Assembly (NCBI GenBank): GCA_017553325.1 | Contig: JAFZMH010000008.1 | Span: forward strand, 116,964-180,963 | Length of the DNA stretch: 64,000 bases | Direction: 5' to 3' | Origin: Clostridia bacterium | GTDB taxonomy: Bacteria > Bacillota > Clostridia > Christensenellales > CAG-917 | Notes under the pieces: generated by a model | The model's input: only the letters and a program-made list of their open reading frames with translations | Databases searched by the model: none | Told to the model about the DNA's origin: nothing | In this document: in pieces, positions 7,228 through 16,064 of the stretch | Layout: each line of letters begins with the position of its first letter | Numbering within the stretch: the stretch's first letter is position 1 | Position numbers and translations under genes: made by a program

Positions 7228-9780
7228 TTATTTTTGTTCCGCTTCGGTTTCTTTTTTCGGTTGGTCCTTGCCCACGGGGGAGAGTACGCGGAATTTTCTC
7301 AAAATTTTGGTCATATTGCTCTCGTCCTTTCGGTTGACGTTTCTCGTCACGAATACGGTTGCAATAAACAGAATTAGAACTATATAACAAATGAGTGCGA
7401 TGGTCTTCAAAGAGTTTGTTGAGAAATCGCTTGTGAGCCCAAAGAAATCTTGCAAGCTGAGATTGAGACCTGGAAGCTTGAAATGGCTGAGATTTGTGAA
7501 ATAACATCCCAAGAACAGTCCAATCATGCCAACAAAGTTGAGCGCGTGAATAATCGTGAGCGGAAGCGAGACTTTCAACAAATAGATGAGTCCCACAAAT
7601 GTCGTCACGATGAGGCAGGCATTTTGGAATTGCTCCTTTGTCAAATCGGTCAATATCCACGTCTTTGTGATAATGACCGCCACTATGCCGATGAGCACGG
7701 TGATAGAACCCGCGAGCGCAGAGGATAGAACCTTGGGCAGGAAGTGCCCCGTTACTCTTTCATTGCTCGGCTCAAGCGCAAGCACGACGGACGGGATGCC
7801 GATTGTCACCATGCCGATAATCGTCAAATGTCTCGGTTCAAACGGAAATTCCGTCGGGATGCAGAGGAAGAGTATGGCAAGCAAAATGCTGTACATCGTC
7901 TTCATGAGATATAGGGAAGCGCTTCGTTCAAGGTTGTTGATCGAGCGTCTGCCTTCGGCAACCACCTTTGGCATTGACGCGAAGTTGCTGTCGAGGAGGA
8001 CGAGCGAACTGACGTTCTTTGCCGCATCCGAGCCTGACGCCATTGCGACGGAGCAGTCTGCTTCCTTGAGCGCGAGCACGTCATTGACGCCGTCGCCTGT
8101 CATCGCAACGGTGTGTCCCGCAAGTTTTAACGCTTTGACGAGCATAAGTTTTTGGTCGGGAAGCACGCGCCCGAAAATGGTGTATTTTTCCGCAGCTTCG
8201 TAAACTTCTTGTTCGCTGTGCAGGGTGGACATATCAATGATGTTGTCGCAATCTTTGAGCCCTGCGCGGAGTGCGACCGCGTGCACGGTCTCCGGGTTGT
8301 CGCCGGATATGATTTTGACGGTGACGCCTTGCTCTCTGAAGAATTTGAGAGTGTCGGGGGCTTCTGGACGAATTTTGTCCGTGATGTAGATGTACGCCTC
8401 GGCTTCAAGGCTCTTTGGCAGTGCGTTGTTGCCGAAAGGTTTTGCGGAAGATGCGAGCACCATGACGCGGTAGCCCTGTTTTGCCATATCCGCAACCTTT
8501 TGTTTCATCTCGTTTGTCTGCTTTGCAAAAACGAACTCGGGAGCGCCGATGACGTAGGATTTGCCGTTTATTCTCACCCCACTCCATTTGCGTTGAGAGG
8601 AGAAAGGAATTTTGGCTTCTGCTTCGCCTTCTGCCGTCAAGTCTTGGACGTACGTGCGCAAAGCGTTTGCAGTTGCATTGTCGTCTTCAAGTGCCGTGAA
8701 GATATTTTTGAGTTCCTGTTTTATACAGTCGGCATCGTTGTCGCCGATTGGCTCTATGCCGTTGACCTCCATAGTGCCTTCCGTGATCGTGCCCGTCTTG
8801 TCGAGGCACAAAACGTCAACGCGCGCGAGTGTCTCCACGCAATATAGGTCTTGCGCAACGGTTTTATGTTTTGAAAGACGAATTATGCTCACGCAAAATA
8901 CGGTCGTTGCAAGTGCAACGAGTCCGTTTGGAATCATACCGATAATCGAGCCTATCGTCGTGACGACGGTATTGTTGAGGTCGTTGCCCTGCCCAAGCCA
9001 CTTGACAAGAAGGGTGGCAACGCCGATTGGGACGATGATTATCGACATCACTTTGACGACAAACATGAGCGAACGCCAAATCTCCGAGGTTGGTTTTTTG
9101 ACGTATTTTGCGCCCGAGGATATCTTCATGACAAAGTTATCTTGCCCTATATGTTCGACTTGACATTTTGCCTTGCCGGACACTACGAAACTGCCGGACA
9201 GCACCTTGTTGCCGACTCCCTTTTGAATTGCGTCCGACTCGCCGGTGATGAGGCTTTCGTTGACTTCGATAGAGCCCTCGACGATTATGCCGTCAGCGCA
9301 GATTTGTTTGCCTGCGGAGAGCACGGTTATGTCGTCAAGCACGATTTGTTCAAGAGGGATTTCAATCTCTTCGCCATCACGGATGACAAGCGCTTTCGGA
9401 GCGGAGAGCAGAGCAAGTTTGTCCATAATACGCTTTGAGCGCAATCCTTGGAAAATGCCTGCGGCCGTGTTGAATACTATGAGGAGCAAAAAGCCGAAAT
9501 TGCCGATTTTCGGATTGAAAAACGCGAGAATAATCGCAAGGGCGACGAAGATAAAGTTGAAGAACGTGAAGATGTTTTCACGCAAAATTTGCCATACGGA
9601 CTTTGTGCGTATGGTCTGTTCGCCGTTGATTTTGCCCGCCGCGACACGCTCGTCGACCTCGCCTTTCGTGAGGCCGGTTTGCGAGTCCGTCACGTGCGGT
9701 TCAACCGTCTCCGCCTGCTCGGGTGAGACGGGTTGCTCGATTGTAGTGACGTCTTCAGTGTCTTTCTTTTTTTTCAGCAT
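7228..9780 (-). CDS. P-type cation-transporting ATPase (CtpE/Exp7-like)
   Basis: 850 residues. The actuator-domain motif LITGESDA, the phosphorylation site DKTGTITEG (Asp is phosphorylated), and the hinge MTGDGVNDVLALKEADCSVAM are all present, so the enzyme should be active. The membrane motif in helix M4 reads GMIPNGLV, where many relatives have PEGL. The overall pattern fits the CtpE/Exp7-like branch linked to Ca2+ transport. Ten likely membrane helices include a C-terminal block from about residue 610. The N-terminal 45 residues are charged and low in complexity. The ion is not determined by the sequence. Confidence 0.9.
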   Translation of the reverse strand: MLKKKKDTEDVTTIEQPVSPEQAETVEPHVTDSQTGLTKGEVDERVAAGKINGEQTIRTKSVWQILRENIFTFFNFIFVALAIILAFFNPKIGNFGFLLLIVFNTAAGIFQGLRSKRIMDKLALLSAPKALVIRDGEEIEIPLEQIVLDDITVLSAGKQICADGIIVEGSIEVNESLITGESDAIQKGVGNKVLSGSFVVSGKAKCQVEHIGQDNFVMKISSGAKYVKKPTSEIWRSLMFVVKVMSIIIVPIGVATLLVKWLGQGNDLNNTVVTTIGSIIGMIPNGLVALATTVFCVSIIRLSKHKTVAQDLYCVETLARVDVLCLDKTGTITEGTMEVNGIEPIGDNDADCIKQELKNIFTALEDDNATANALRTYVQDLTAEGEAEAKIPFSSQRKWSGVRINGKSYVIGAPEFVFAKQTNEMKQKVADMAKQGYRVMVLASSAKPFGNNALPKSLEAEAYIYITDKIRPEAPDTLKFFREQGVTVKIISGDNPETVHAVALRAGLKDCDNIIDMSTLHSEQEVYEAAEKYTIFGRVLPDQKLMLVKALKLAGHTVAMTGDGVNDVLALKEADCSVAMASGSDAAKNVSSLVLLDSNFASMPKVVAEGRRSINNLERSASLYLMKTMYSILLAILFLCIPTEFPFEPRHLTIIGMVTIGIPSVVLALEPSNERVTGHFLPKVLSSALAGSITVLIGIVAVIITKTWILTDLTKEQFQNACLIVTTFVGLIYLLKVSLPLTIIHALNFVGMIGLFLGCYFTNLSHFKLPGLNLSLQDFFGLTSDFSTNSLKTIALICYIVLILFIATVFVTRNVNRKDESNMTKILRKFRVLSPVGKDQPKKETEAEQK

Positions 9781-9924
9781 AATCTTTGCCCTTGTTTTCT
9801 CATAGTTTCAAAGTAAATTTTATTATAACATAATATTAACCGAATTTCAAAGCATAAAGCGATTTTCGCTCAAAAATATTGCAAAACGGTGCTAAAAGCG
9901 GGTGCGAAGGCATATATTTTGCGT

Positions 9925-10590
9925 ATGAGAAGAAAAATTATCGTTTTTGTGTCGGCAATTATGCTCATAGTTTTGTCTTTGGTGTGCTTCGTCGCCTGCA
10001 ACAAGAAGGGGGAGGAGCAGGAGTGCAAGGACGCCGTCTCGCGTATCACGCGTGAATACTACGTAGGGGAGAGCGAACTCTTTGCCGTTACCGTCGAAAA
10101 GGGAGAGAGGGAAAAGAATTTTATTGCGGACGGAAAAGCCACGGACGTTCAACCCTTTGCCCAAATCACGATTACGCCTTTGAAGACGAACGACTACGTC
10201 GAGCTCGGCTATACGCTGGACGCTGAAAACGACACGCTAAACGGTTCGATTGAGAAGAGCGAATACGGCGAATACACGGCGACTTTGACTCTCGATTTCG
10301 TCCCCGCAACCGTTACCGTGACCGCGGGGGAAGAGACGAGTGAGATAGACCTCGTTTCCGTGCTCGACGGCGCGCTCACCCCCGAGGACGTCATCAATAT
10401 CGCAAAGGAGGAGTTTAAAGAGACGCTCGACAAAGAGGAAACCACGGGCAGAGAGCGCGAAATCTACGTCAAAATCATCACCGGCGACAGGGAAACCTAT
10501 TACTATTACGTTTCGTTCATCGGCGACGGAGTGGACTATCTTGCCGTGTTGATTGAGCCGAAGACGGGGAAAGTAGTAAGCAAGAAATAA
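9925..10590 (+). CDS. Lipoprotein with C-terminal PepSY-like region
   Basis: About 221 residues from ATG 9925, chosen because MRRKIIVF starts a standard signal peptide; the longer frame from 9889 adds no signal-like sequence. The signal peptide ends in a lipobox (CFVAC), so the mature protein is a lipid-anchored exported protein. The N-terminal ~130 residues look beta-rich and are unfamiliar. The last ~75 residues (from LTPEDVINIAKEEF to the end LIEPKTGKVVSKK) resemble a PepSY-type fold. Its stop codon starts nested hairpin copy B. Divergent from the P-type ATPase. Function unknown. Confidence 0.75.
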   Translation: MRRKIIVFVSAIMLIVLSLVCFVACNKKGEEQECKDAVSRITREYYVGESELFAVTVEKGEREKNFIADGKATDVQPFAQITITPLKTNDYVELGYTLDAENDTLNGSIEKSEYGEYTATLTLDFVPATVTVTAGEETSEIDLVSVLDGALTPEDVINIAKEEFKETLDKEETTGREREIYVKIITGDRETYYYYVSFIGDGVDYLAVLIEPKTGKVVSKK

Positions 10591-10717
10591 AACCGCGCTA
10601 TTTGTCGAACAACTGCGTCAGCGCGCTCTCGCTGTCAACTCATGTACGCTCGTGCACATTAGGGTTGTCATCAAGAGTGCGCTTACTTGTACTTAATCCA
10701 AATATTGCGGTTTTTAT
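10585..10717 (+). repeat. Nested hairpin element, copy B (after lipoprotein)
   Basis: The outer arm AAATAAAACCGCGCTATTTG contains the stop codon and pairs with CAAATATTGCGGTTTTT. Internal loop: 5' GTCGAACAACTGCGTC, 3' CTTGTACTTAATCC. Inner stem AGCGCGCTCT/AGAGTGCGCT. The apical stem CATGTAC/GTGCAC is followed by ATTAGGG. Same architecture as copy A with different arms. Confidence 0.7.
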
Positions 10718-10744
10718 GATATAAAGCGTGAAAATATGCAAAAA

Positions 10745-10780
10745 TAAAAACGCACTCGGCTGAGTGCGCTTTTATTTTGA
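10745..10780 (-). terminator. Terminator of the HU gene
   Basis: CGCACTC-GGCT-GAGTGCG with an A-rich run on the left, which reads as a U-tract for the leftward HU transcript. Confidence 0.85.
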
Positions 10781-10789
10781 TTTTTCAAA

Positions 10790-11062
10790 TTAGTTAAACA
10801 ATTCTTTGAAGCTCTTGCCGAATTTGCAGACCGGTGCTTTGGACGCTGCGATCGTGATCGGTTGCTTTGTGACAGGGTTGAAGCCTTGACGTGCCGGTTT
10901 CTCTTTGAGTTCAAATGAACCAAAGTTTGCAAGTGCGACTTTGTCTCCGGATTTGAGTGCTTCCGCGATAACTTCGACGAGTGCTTCGACTGCCGCTGTT
11001 GCGTCTTTTTGAGAGAGTTCTGCCTTTTGGGCAACTGCTTTGATAAGTTCAGTTTTGTTCAT
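10790..11062 (-). CDS. hup: HU-type DNA-binding protein
   Basis: 90 residues, the standard length for HU. It starts MNKTELIKAVA and carries the DNA-binding arm signature around GFGSF-type sequence (here NFGSFELKEKPARQGFNP) and the end region ITIAASKAPVCKFGKSFKELFN. ATG 11062 was chosen over the longer frame because AAGGAGG lies directly before it and the N-terminus matches the family. It is a small dimeric nucleoid protein that bends DNA. Single-gene transcript with its own promoter and terminator. Confidence 0.97.
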   Translation of the reverse strand: MNKTELIKAVAQKAELSQKDATAAVEALVEVIAEALKSGDKVALANFGSFELKEKPARQGFNPVTKQPITIAASKAPVCKFGKSFKELFN

Positions 11063-11089
11063 ATTTAGCCTCCTTAGGATTGTACCAAA

Positions 11090-11118
11090 ATTATAACTCA
11101 TTTTGTCGTATATTGCAA
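11090..11118 (-). promoter_or_regulatory. Promoter of the HU gene
   Basis: On the minus strand: TTGCAA (11113-11118), 17-bp spacer, TATAAT (11090-11095), about 28 bp before the start codon. Confidence 0.75.
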
Positions 11119-11222
11119 TACCTATTTGCAAAAAACACACTAAATACTGCGGTTATTTGCGAGATACAATACAATTGTCGGGCAAAATCGCGGGGAAATA
11201 CGCAAAGCTTGAGAGGAAGATT

Positions 11223-12593
11223 TTACTGCAACATAAAAATTGCCGTGACTATAAACAAATCGTCTTTGCGTTCAAACGAGGCGTCTCCGTCGTATTTTTG
11301 AGCGATTGACTTTATGCTCTTTGTGCCGAATCCGTGATAGCCGTTGTCTTCTTTGGTGGTTTCGGGCAGTCCGTTAGAGCGGAATTTGAGGGCGGTTTCG
11401 CAATAGTTTTCAACTCGTATCGTGAATATGCTGCCGTTTTGTGCGGACGATATGCGGATAAAACGCTTGTCTTCGTCCACTGACATAAGGTATTCTACGG
11501 CGTTGTCTATCGCGTTGCCGAAGAAGGAGTTAATCTCTTGCGCGGACATAAACGCCAATGCTTCGCCGTTCAACATTATTGTGAGTTGAATTTTTTGAGA
11601 ATCGCAAAGTAGGGACTTTTGAGTGAGCAAAGTGTCGAGCGTGTCGTTGCCTGTCTTGACCTGCGCGTCGAAGATGGAGATTGCTTTTTGCGTCTCTTCG
11701 ATGAACTCGCTGTCAAGGTTTTGTCCTTCGAGCATGGAGCGGAGTTGGTGCTTCATATCGTGGCACTTGAGATTGATGAGCTCCATGTTTTGCTCTTGAA
11801 GTTCAACCTTTTCTTTGTAACTGTCGTAGAAAGCTTTTTCCGCTTCCTTTTCCTGCGTGGTGTGCGCCCAAACGAGAATAAAGCGGAGCGAGAAAATTAT
11901 TATAATATAAATAAGTGCGACGATTCCGTTGAAAGTGTAGGAAACAGCGTCAATCGCTGAGCCGTTGTAGGCGGTGTTGAAAAGATTTGAGCCCTGAATG
12001 CCTGTCATAATAAAGGTGAAGAATGCGAACATCCAAATGATTGATTGCTCCACCTTTTTGTCCATGCTCTTTATAGTCTTGGCAAACGCGCGTGCGCAGG
12101 TGAGAAACAGCACGAAGAAAACGATTGCGTGCACGACGAAAAACAATGCTTGACTCAACGGGTCATAATCGTTGTAAACCATCATAAATATACTTTCTCG
12201 ATTTATGACTTTGATCAGCATTTCATAGAAGTTCGTTCCGAGTCCATTGCAGGCATAGCCCATTATTGTTGCAAACAGAATTACGCTTGGCTTTTCTTCG
12301 AAGCATACGAACAATACTCCGACGCCGAGCAACAGAGAAAGAACGTTGGACGCCATTCGGATAAGCTCGATGTTTCTCAGGCTTGTTTCAACACCGTGCG
12401 TAAAGCCGAAATAAAGTCCGTATGCCATGGCGTTTGTGATACTGCCCATAAATATAAGAGAGAGAATCAGCCGCAAGACAAACAACTTTCTGCGTTTGAA
12501 AGAATAGGAAAACATCCCGCAATAAATCACCACGCCGAGCGCGCTTGTCATAAACATTGTAAGGAGAGCGAGATAAAGGGTTCTGTCTTCCAT
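11223..12593 (-). CDS. GHKL sensor histidine kinase (AgrC/LytTR-partner type)
   Basis: 456 residues. Six or seven membrane helices fill residues 1-245, followed by a linker helix and a GHKL kinase domain. The phosphoacceptor region is LKCHDMKHQL (H278 most likely). The ATP-binding N-box is NAIDNAVEYL and the G-box is HGFGTKSI. This layout (polytopic sensor, HisKA-like box with CHDxKH, HATPase_c_5) is that of AgrC-like kinases that sense peptides or other extracellular cues. It begins one base after its response regulator ends, so the pair is co-transcribed. No AgrB or AgrD-like gene is adjacent, and the signal is unknown. Confidence 0.92.
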   Translation of the reverse strand: MEDRTLYLALLTMFMTSALGVVIYCGMFSYSFKRRKLFVLRLILSLIFMGSITNAMAYGLYFGFTHGVETSLRNIELIRMASNVLSLLLGVGVLFVCFEEKPSVILFATIMGYACNGLGTNFYEMLIKVINRESIFMMVYNDYDPLSQALFFVVHAIVFFVLFLTCARAFAKTIKSMDKKVEQSIIWMFAFFTFIMTGIQGSNLFNTAYNGSAIDAVSYTFNGIVALIYIIIIFSLRFILVWAHTTQEKEAEKAFYDSYKEKVELQEQNMELINLKCHDMKHQLRSMLEGQNLDSEFIEETQKAISIFDAQVKTGNDTLDTLLTQKSLLCDSQKIQLTIMLNGEALAFMSAQEINSFFGNAIDNAVEYLMSVDEDKRFIRISSAQNGSIFTIRVENYCETALKFRSNGLPETTKEDNGYHGFGTKSIKSIAQKYDGDASFERKDDLFIVTAIFMLQ

Positions 12594-12594
12594 A

Positions 12595-13299
12595 TTATCT
12601 CCTTGTGCTCATAAAGTTGAGCAGGCTTTGCATAAACGCGGCTTTCTTGTTGCGGGAAATCGGCAGGGAAGTGTCGCCGACGTAAACTTCGCCGTCTTGC
12701 ACCTTTTTTACTTGCGCGAGGTTGACTATGAACCCGCTGTTGCATCTTACAAACCTGTCGTTTGGCAGGCGTTTTTCTTCGTCGGACAAACTGCCGAAGA
12801 AGCGCACTTCGCCCGTCACCGTGTGATATATAACGTAGTGATTGAGCATTTCAATATAATAAATATCATTGATATTGACATTGAAAGTGCCCTCCGCCGT
12901 TGAAAGCGAGAGTTGTTCCTCCTTTTTGGTGGAGCGGCGCACGACTCTTTCCATCATCGTGGCAAACGAAGCGTAGTTTACGGGCTTGACAAGAAAGTCC
13001 ATCGCTTCCACCTCGTAGCCTTTCAAGGCGTATTGTTTGAGGTCCGTGATGAAGACGAGCGGAACGTATGGGTCGACCTGTCTCAGTTTCCCCGCCGCTT
13101 CCATGCCGTTCATAAGCGGCATTTCAATGTCCATAAACACGACGTCGTAAATCGGCTTGTAGTTTTCAATGAAAAACAAACCGTTTTCAAAAACGGTGTA
13201 GTGGCATTCGATACCCTTTTCCATTTTGAGTCGTGCGATGTGATTTTCAAGGTTGAAAACGGCCTCTTTCCTATCTTCAACTATCGCAATTTCAAGCAT
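12595..13299 (-). CDS. LytTR-family response regulator
   Basis: 234 residues from ATG 13299, preceded by GAAGGA; the longer frame from 13356 has no ribosome site. The receiver domain (1-~120) has acidic pocket residues E8/D9, phosphorylation site D57 in FMDIEMPLMNG, and the conserved Lys in FLVKPV. The C-terminal LytTR DNA-binding domain (~130-234) has YYIEMLNHYVIYHT and FVRCNSGFIVNL. Such regulators bind paired 9-bp direct repeats, and a well-spaced pair lies upstream in the divergent intergenic region (13383-13412). It probably controls the gene at 13510 and may control itself. Confidence 0.93.
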   Translation of the reverse strand: MLEIAIVEDRKEAVFNLENHIARLKMEKGIECHYTVFENGLFFIENYKPIYDVVFMDIEMPLMNGMEAAGKLRQVDPYVPLVFITDLKQYALKGYEVEAMDFLVKPVNYASFATMMERVVRRSTKKEEQLSLSTAEGTFNVNINDIYYIEMLNHYVIYHTVTGEVRFFGSLSDEEKRLPNDRFVRCNSGFIVNLAQVKKVQDGEVYVGDTSLPISRNKKAAFMQSLLNFMSTRR

Positions 13300-13382
13300 T
13301 TTTGCATCCTTCAAACTTGATAATTCAATTATAACAAACCTTAAAATTTCTGTCAACGTTTACATTTTCGGTAAAAAACGTG

Positions 13383-13412
13383 CAAGTTAAGTAAAATTTC
13401 ACACCAGTTAAG
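13383..13412 (+). promoter_or_regulatory. Candidate LytTR-binding direct repeat
   Basis: CAAGTTAAG (13383-13391) and CCAGTTAAG (13404-13412) are separated by exactly 12 bp. Each matches the LytTR consensus [TA][AC][CA]GTTN[AG][TG] at 8 of 9 positions, and the 21-bp period equals two helical turns. The repeat ends about 33 bp before a possible -10 (TACATT, 13445-13450). No good -35 is present, the usual geometry for AgrA-type activation. The likely target is the epimerase-EFR1 pair. Confidence 0.6.
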
Positions 13413-13509
13413 AGACGCCCGTTTTCTTTTGCGAATTTTTATATTACATTACGGGTGCAACCGACGAAAGTGCGGTTAAAACAATGGTTAAAATTCAGGA
13501 GATATAAAA

Positions 13510-15060
13510 ATGGAAAACAAAATGATTACAGTCGCAATGACAGGCGCAAGCGGAAATATGGGACAGGCAGTCGTCAAAAAAACTATGGAACTCGATTACG
13601 TTCAACTCAGATTATTGTTTGTCGAAGGTAAGCGCGAACGCAAACTCGAAAAGGCTTGGAAAAAGCAATACGGCGAGAGAGTGGAAATCTTCTTCGGCAA
13701 TATGAAAGAGTTCGAAGATTGCAGAAAACTCGTTGAAAATACCGACTACGTCGTAAACATGGCGGCAATCATTCCGCCGATGGCAGACAAATATCCGGAA
13801 CTTGCAAGAGACGTAAACGTCACGGGCGTTAAGAACGTCGTCACGGCAATTGAATCTCTTCCAATTCAGCCGAAATTCATCCACATCTCAACCGTCGCAA
13901 TCTACGGCAACAGAGATTACAATCATCCGTGGGGCAGAGTGGGCGACCCGCTTATGCCGAGCGCATACGACGAGTACGGCACCGGCAAACTCATCGGCGA
14001 AAGATACGTCCTTGACAGCGAAATCAAAACTTGGGCGGTCTTGCGTCAAACTGGTATGCTCTATGAAAAGCTCCTTATGGCAAACATTTCGGATGGTCTT
14101 ATGTTCCACACCTGCCTCAACGTTCCGATTGAATGGGCAAGCGACAATGACAGTGGTGTGCTCCTAAGAAACATCATCGCAAAGGACTATGAAGGCAAAA
14201 ACAGAGGCTTCTGGAAGAGAGTGTTCAACATCGGCGGCGGCAAGGCATATCGCACAACGGGTTATGAAACCTTTGATATGGGCTTCGGCATGATCGGCGG
14301 CAGCGTTGAAAAGTTTATGAAACCAAACTGGCACGCAACAAGAAACTTCCATTGCATGTGGTTTTCGGACAGCGATGAACTCGAACGCAAATTCCATTTC
14401 CAAAGCAAATCATTGGCAGAGTTTTGGGACGACGTCAAAAACAAAAATAAATATTTCGCTCTAGCGAAAATCTTGCCGGCATCTGCAATCTCAGCAATGA
14501 TCTTCAAGCCACTTCTTAGAGACAAGAATTCTCCGTATAGATGGATAAGAGAAGGCAACGAAGGACGCACCAATGCATTCTTCGGAAGCAAAGAACAATG
14601 GGAAGCAATCGGCGAAGACTGGAACAACTTTGACGTCTGGAACAAGAACCAGGTCAAAGGACACGATTATAATAGAGAAATCCGTCATTCTTACGCAAGA
14701 AAATGCAGATTGTCTCACGGCTACAATGAAAACAAACCAATGAGTGAACTTTCACTCAAAGATTTGCAAGATGCAGCAGCATTCCGCGGTGGAAAGTGCC
14801 TAGCCAAAGATTTCAAGAAAGGCGATTGGTACACGAAAGTAGAGTGGGAATGCGCGGAAGGTCATCGTTTCAAAGCGTCGCCGTACACGGTTTTGAAAGC
14901 GGGTCATTGGTGCCCGCACTGCATCCAACAGAGCCATTGGGATTTTGACCGCCTTGCAAAAAAGAATCCGTTCTATGCGCAAATCTGGTACGACACCCAC
15001 AGCCAAAAGGAAGACGCACACTACTATATCGACAGAAAAGGCAACTCCATGGTTGCTTGA
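13510..15060 (+). CDS. NAD-dependent epimerase/dehydratase-like protein with C-terminal treble-clef zinc domain
   Basis: 516 residues with an AGGAG site before ATG. Residues 1-~320 form an extended SDR Rossmann domain: nucleotide-binding TGASGNMG (10-17), a later NMAAIIPP, the serine region HISTVAIYGN and catalytic YDEYGTGK (Y-x3-K form). The C-terminal ~130 residues are unrelated. They contain W-x-C-x-x-GH (VEWECAEGHRF) and HWCPHC, the spacing of a DUF4379-type treble-clef zinc finger. This fusion is unusual for an epimerase. The LytTR repeat upstream and the EFR1 gene 26 bp downstream suggest a regulated redox or envelope-related function. Substrate unknown. Confidence 0.8.
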   Translation: MENKMITVAMTGASGNMGQAVVKKTMELDYVQLRLLFVEGKRERKLEKAWKKQYGERVEIFFGNMKEFEDCRKLVENTDYVVNMAAIIPPMADKYPELARDVNVTGVKNVVTAIESLPIQPKFIHISTVAIYGNRDYNHPWGRVGDPLMPSAYDEYGTGKLIGERYVLDSEIKTWAVLRQTGMLYEKLLMANISDGLMFHTCLNVPIEWASDNDSGVLLRNIIAKDYEGKNRGFWKRVFNIGGGKAYRTTGYETFDMGFGMIGGSVEKFMKPNWHATRNFHCMWFSDSDELERKFHFQSKSLAEFWDDVKNKNKYFALAKILPASAISAMIFKPLLRDKNSPYRWIREGNEGRTNAFFGSKEQWEAIGEDWNNFDVWNKNQVKGHDYNREIRHSYARKCRLSHGYNENKPMSELSLKDLQDAAAFRGGKCLAKDFKKGDWYTKVEWECAEGHRFKASPYTVLKAGHWCPHCIQQSHWDFDRLAKKNPFYAQIWYDTHSQKEDAHYYIDRKGNSMVA

Positions 15061-15086
15061 CGAAAGAGATTTAAGAGGACAGCACA

Positions 15087-15917
15087 ATGAAAAAGATTGA
15101 CATATACGTATTCAGCGCAACGGGCAACACCATGAAATGCGCGGAAGAACTCAAAAAGAACCTTATCGAACTCGGCGCGGACGCACAAGTCAAGCGCATT
15201 GAGAACGGTGAAGAGCAGATTGAAAGCGTAAACGATACAATCCTCGTATGCTATCCGGTCCACGGGTTCAACGCTCCGACGAACGTCATCAACTTCTGCA
15301 AAAACTTGCCGGAGTCTACAGCCGAAGCCTACATTCTCAAAACCTCGGGCGAACCGCTCTCAATCAACGACGATTCTTCTTTGAAGGTCGTCAAGAGTTT
15401 CAAGAAAAAGGGCTATGACTACAAGGGCGAATTCCATTTCATCATGCCGTACAATATGATATTCCGTCACACGGACGAAATGGCGGCAAAGATGTATCAA
15501 ACCGCAAAGAAACGTATGCCGATAGCGGCAAAGGTCGTGTTCAACGGCGAAGAACATATTAAGAAGATACCGGCCAAGGCAAAACTCGTCCGCGGTATCG
15601 TCAGCATCGAGCACTGGGGCGCGCGCTTCAACGGCAGATTCTTCAAAGTGGACACCGACAAGTGCGTCAAGTGTATGCAGTGCGTCAAGAATTGCCCGAT
15701 GCAAAACATTACCTACAAAGACGGCAAATTCAAATTCGGCGGAGATTGTCTGCTTTGCACGCGTTGCTCCTTCAACTGCCCGACGGACGCTTTCAAAATC
15801 GGCATAATGGAGTTTATGCACGTCAACGGCAAATACGATTTCAACGCGGATCCCGAGAAGGCGGAAATCGGAAAATACTGCCGCAAGGCGTACGTCAAAT
15901 ATTTCGAGGAAGATTGA
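15087..15917 (+). CDS. EFR1-type flavodoxin/ferredoxin protein
   Basis: 276 residues. The N-terminal flavodoxin-like domain (1-~165) begins with the FMN-loop-like sequence SATGNTMKCAEEL. The C-terminal region has two [4Fe-4S] motifs: CVKCMQCVKNCP (near residue 193) and CLLCTRCSFNCP (near residue 220), each with the full C-x2-C-x2-C-x3-CP pattern. Such EFR1 proteins move electrons in anaerobes; partners are usually unknown. It lies 26 bp after the epimerase-like gene with AGAGG before its ATG, so both are probably one transcript under LytTR control. Confidence 0.9.
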   Translation: MKKIDIYVFSATGNTMKCAEELKKNLIELGADAQVKRIENGEEQIESVNDTILVCYPVHGFNAPTNVINFCKNLPESTAEAYILKTSGEPLSINDDSSLKVVKSFKKKGYDYKGEFHFIMPYNMIFRHTDEMAAKMYQTAKKRMPIAAKVVFNGEEHIKKIPAKAKLVRGIVSIEHWGARFNGRFFKVDTDKCVKCMQCVKNCPMQNITYKDGKFKFGGDCLLCTRCSFNCPTDAFKIGIMEFMHVNGKYDFNADPEKAEIGKYCRKAYVKYFEED

Positions 15918-15996
15918 AACGTCCGAACAAAATACAAAAAATGTTGTTTATCATCAAATCTGCTTTTTTGTGCAGATAACGCGCGCGCACTTGCTA

Positions 15997-16025
15997 TTTA
16001 CAAGCCGATATTATGAGGTTATAAT
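15997..16025 (+). promoter_or_regulatory. Promoter of the aminotransferase gene
   Basis: TTTACA (15997-16002), 17-bp spacer, TATAAT (16020-16025), 40 bp before the start. A small ATCTGC/GCAGAT hairpin lies just upstream (about 15957-15977) and may end the EFR1 transcript. Confidence 0.7.
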
Positions 16026-16064
16026 ATTATCATAAAAGAAAAATTTGCCTTTAAGGAGGAAAAT

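Noticed and set aside
7228..9780. P-type ATPase as a copper or zinc exporter
   Set aside because: No N-terminal heavy-metal-binding CxxC domain or CPx membrane motif; the M4 motif is PNGL-type.
11223..13299. Complete agr-type quorum-sensing locus
   Set aside because: Kinase and LytTR regulator fit, but no AgrB peptidase or AgrD-like peptide gene was found on either side.
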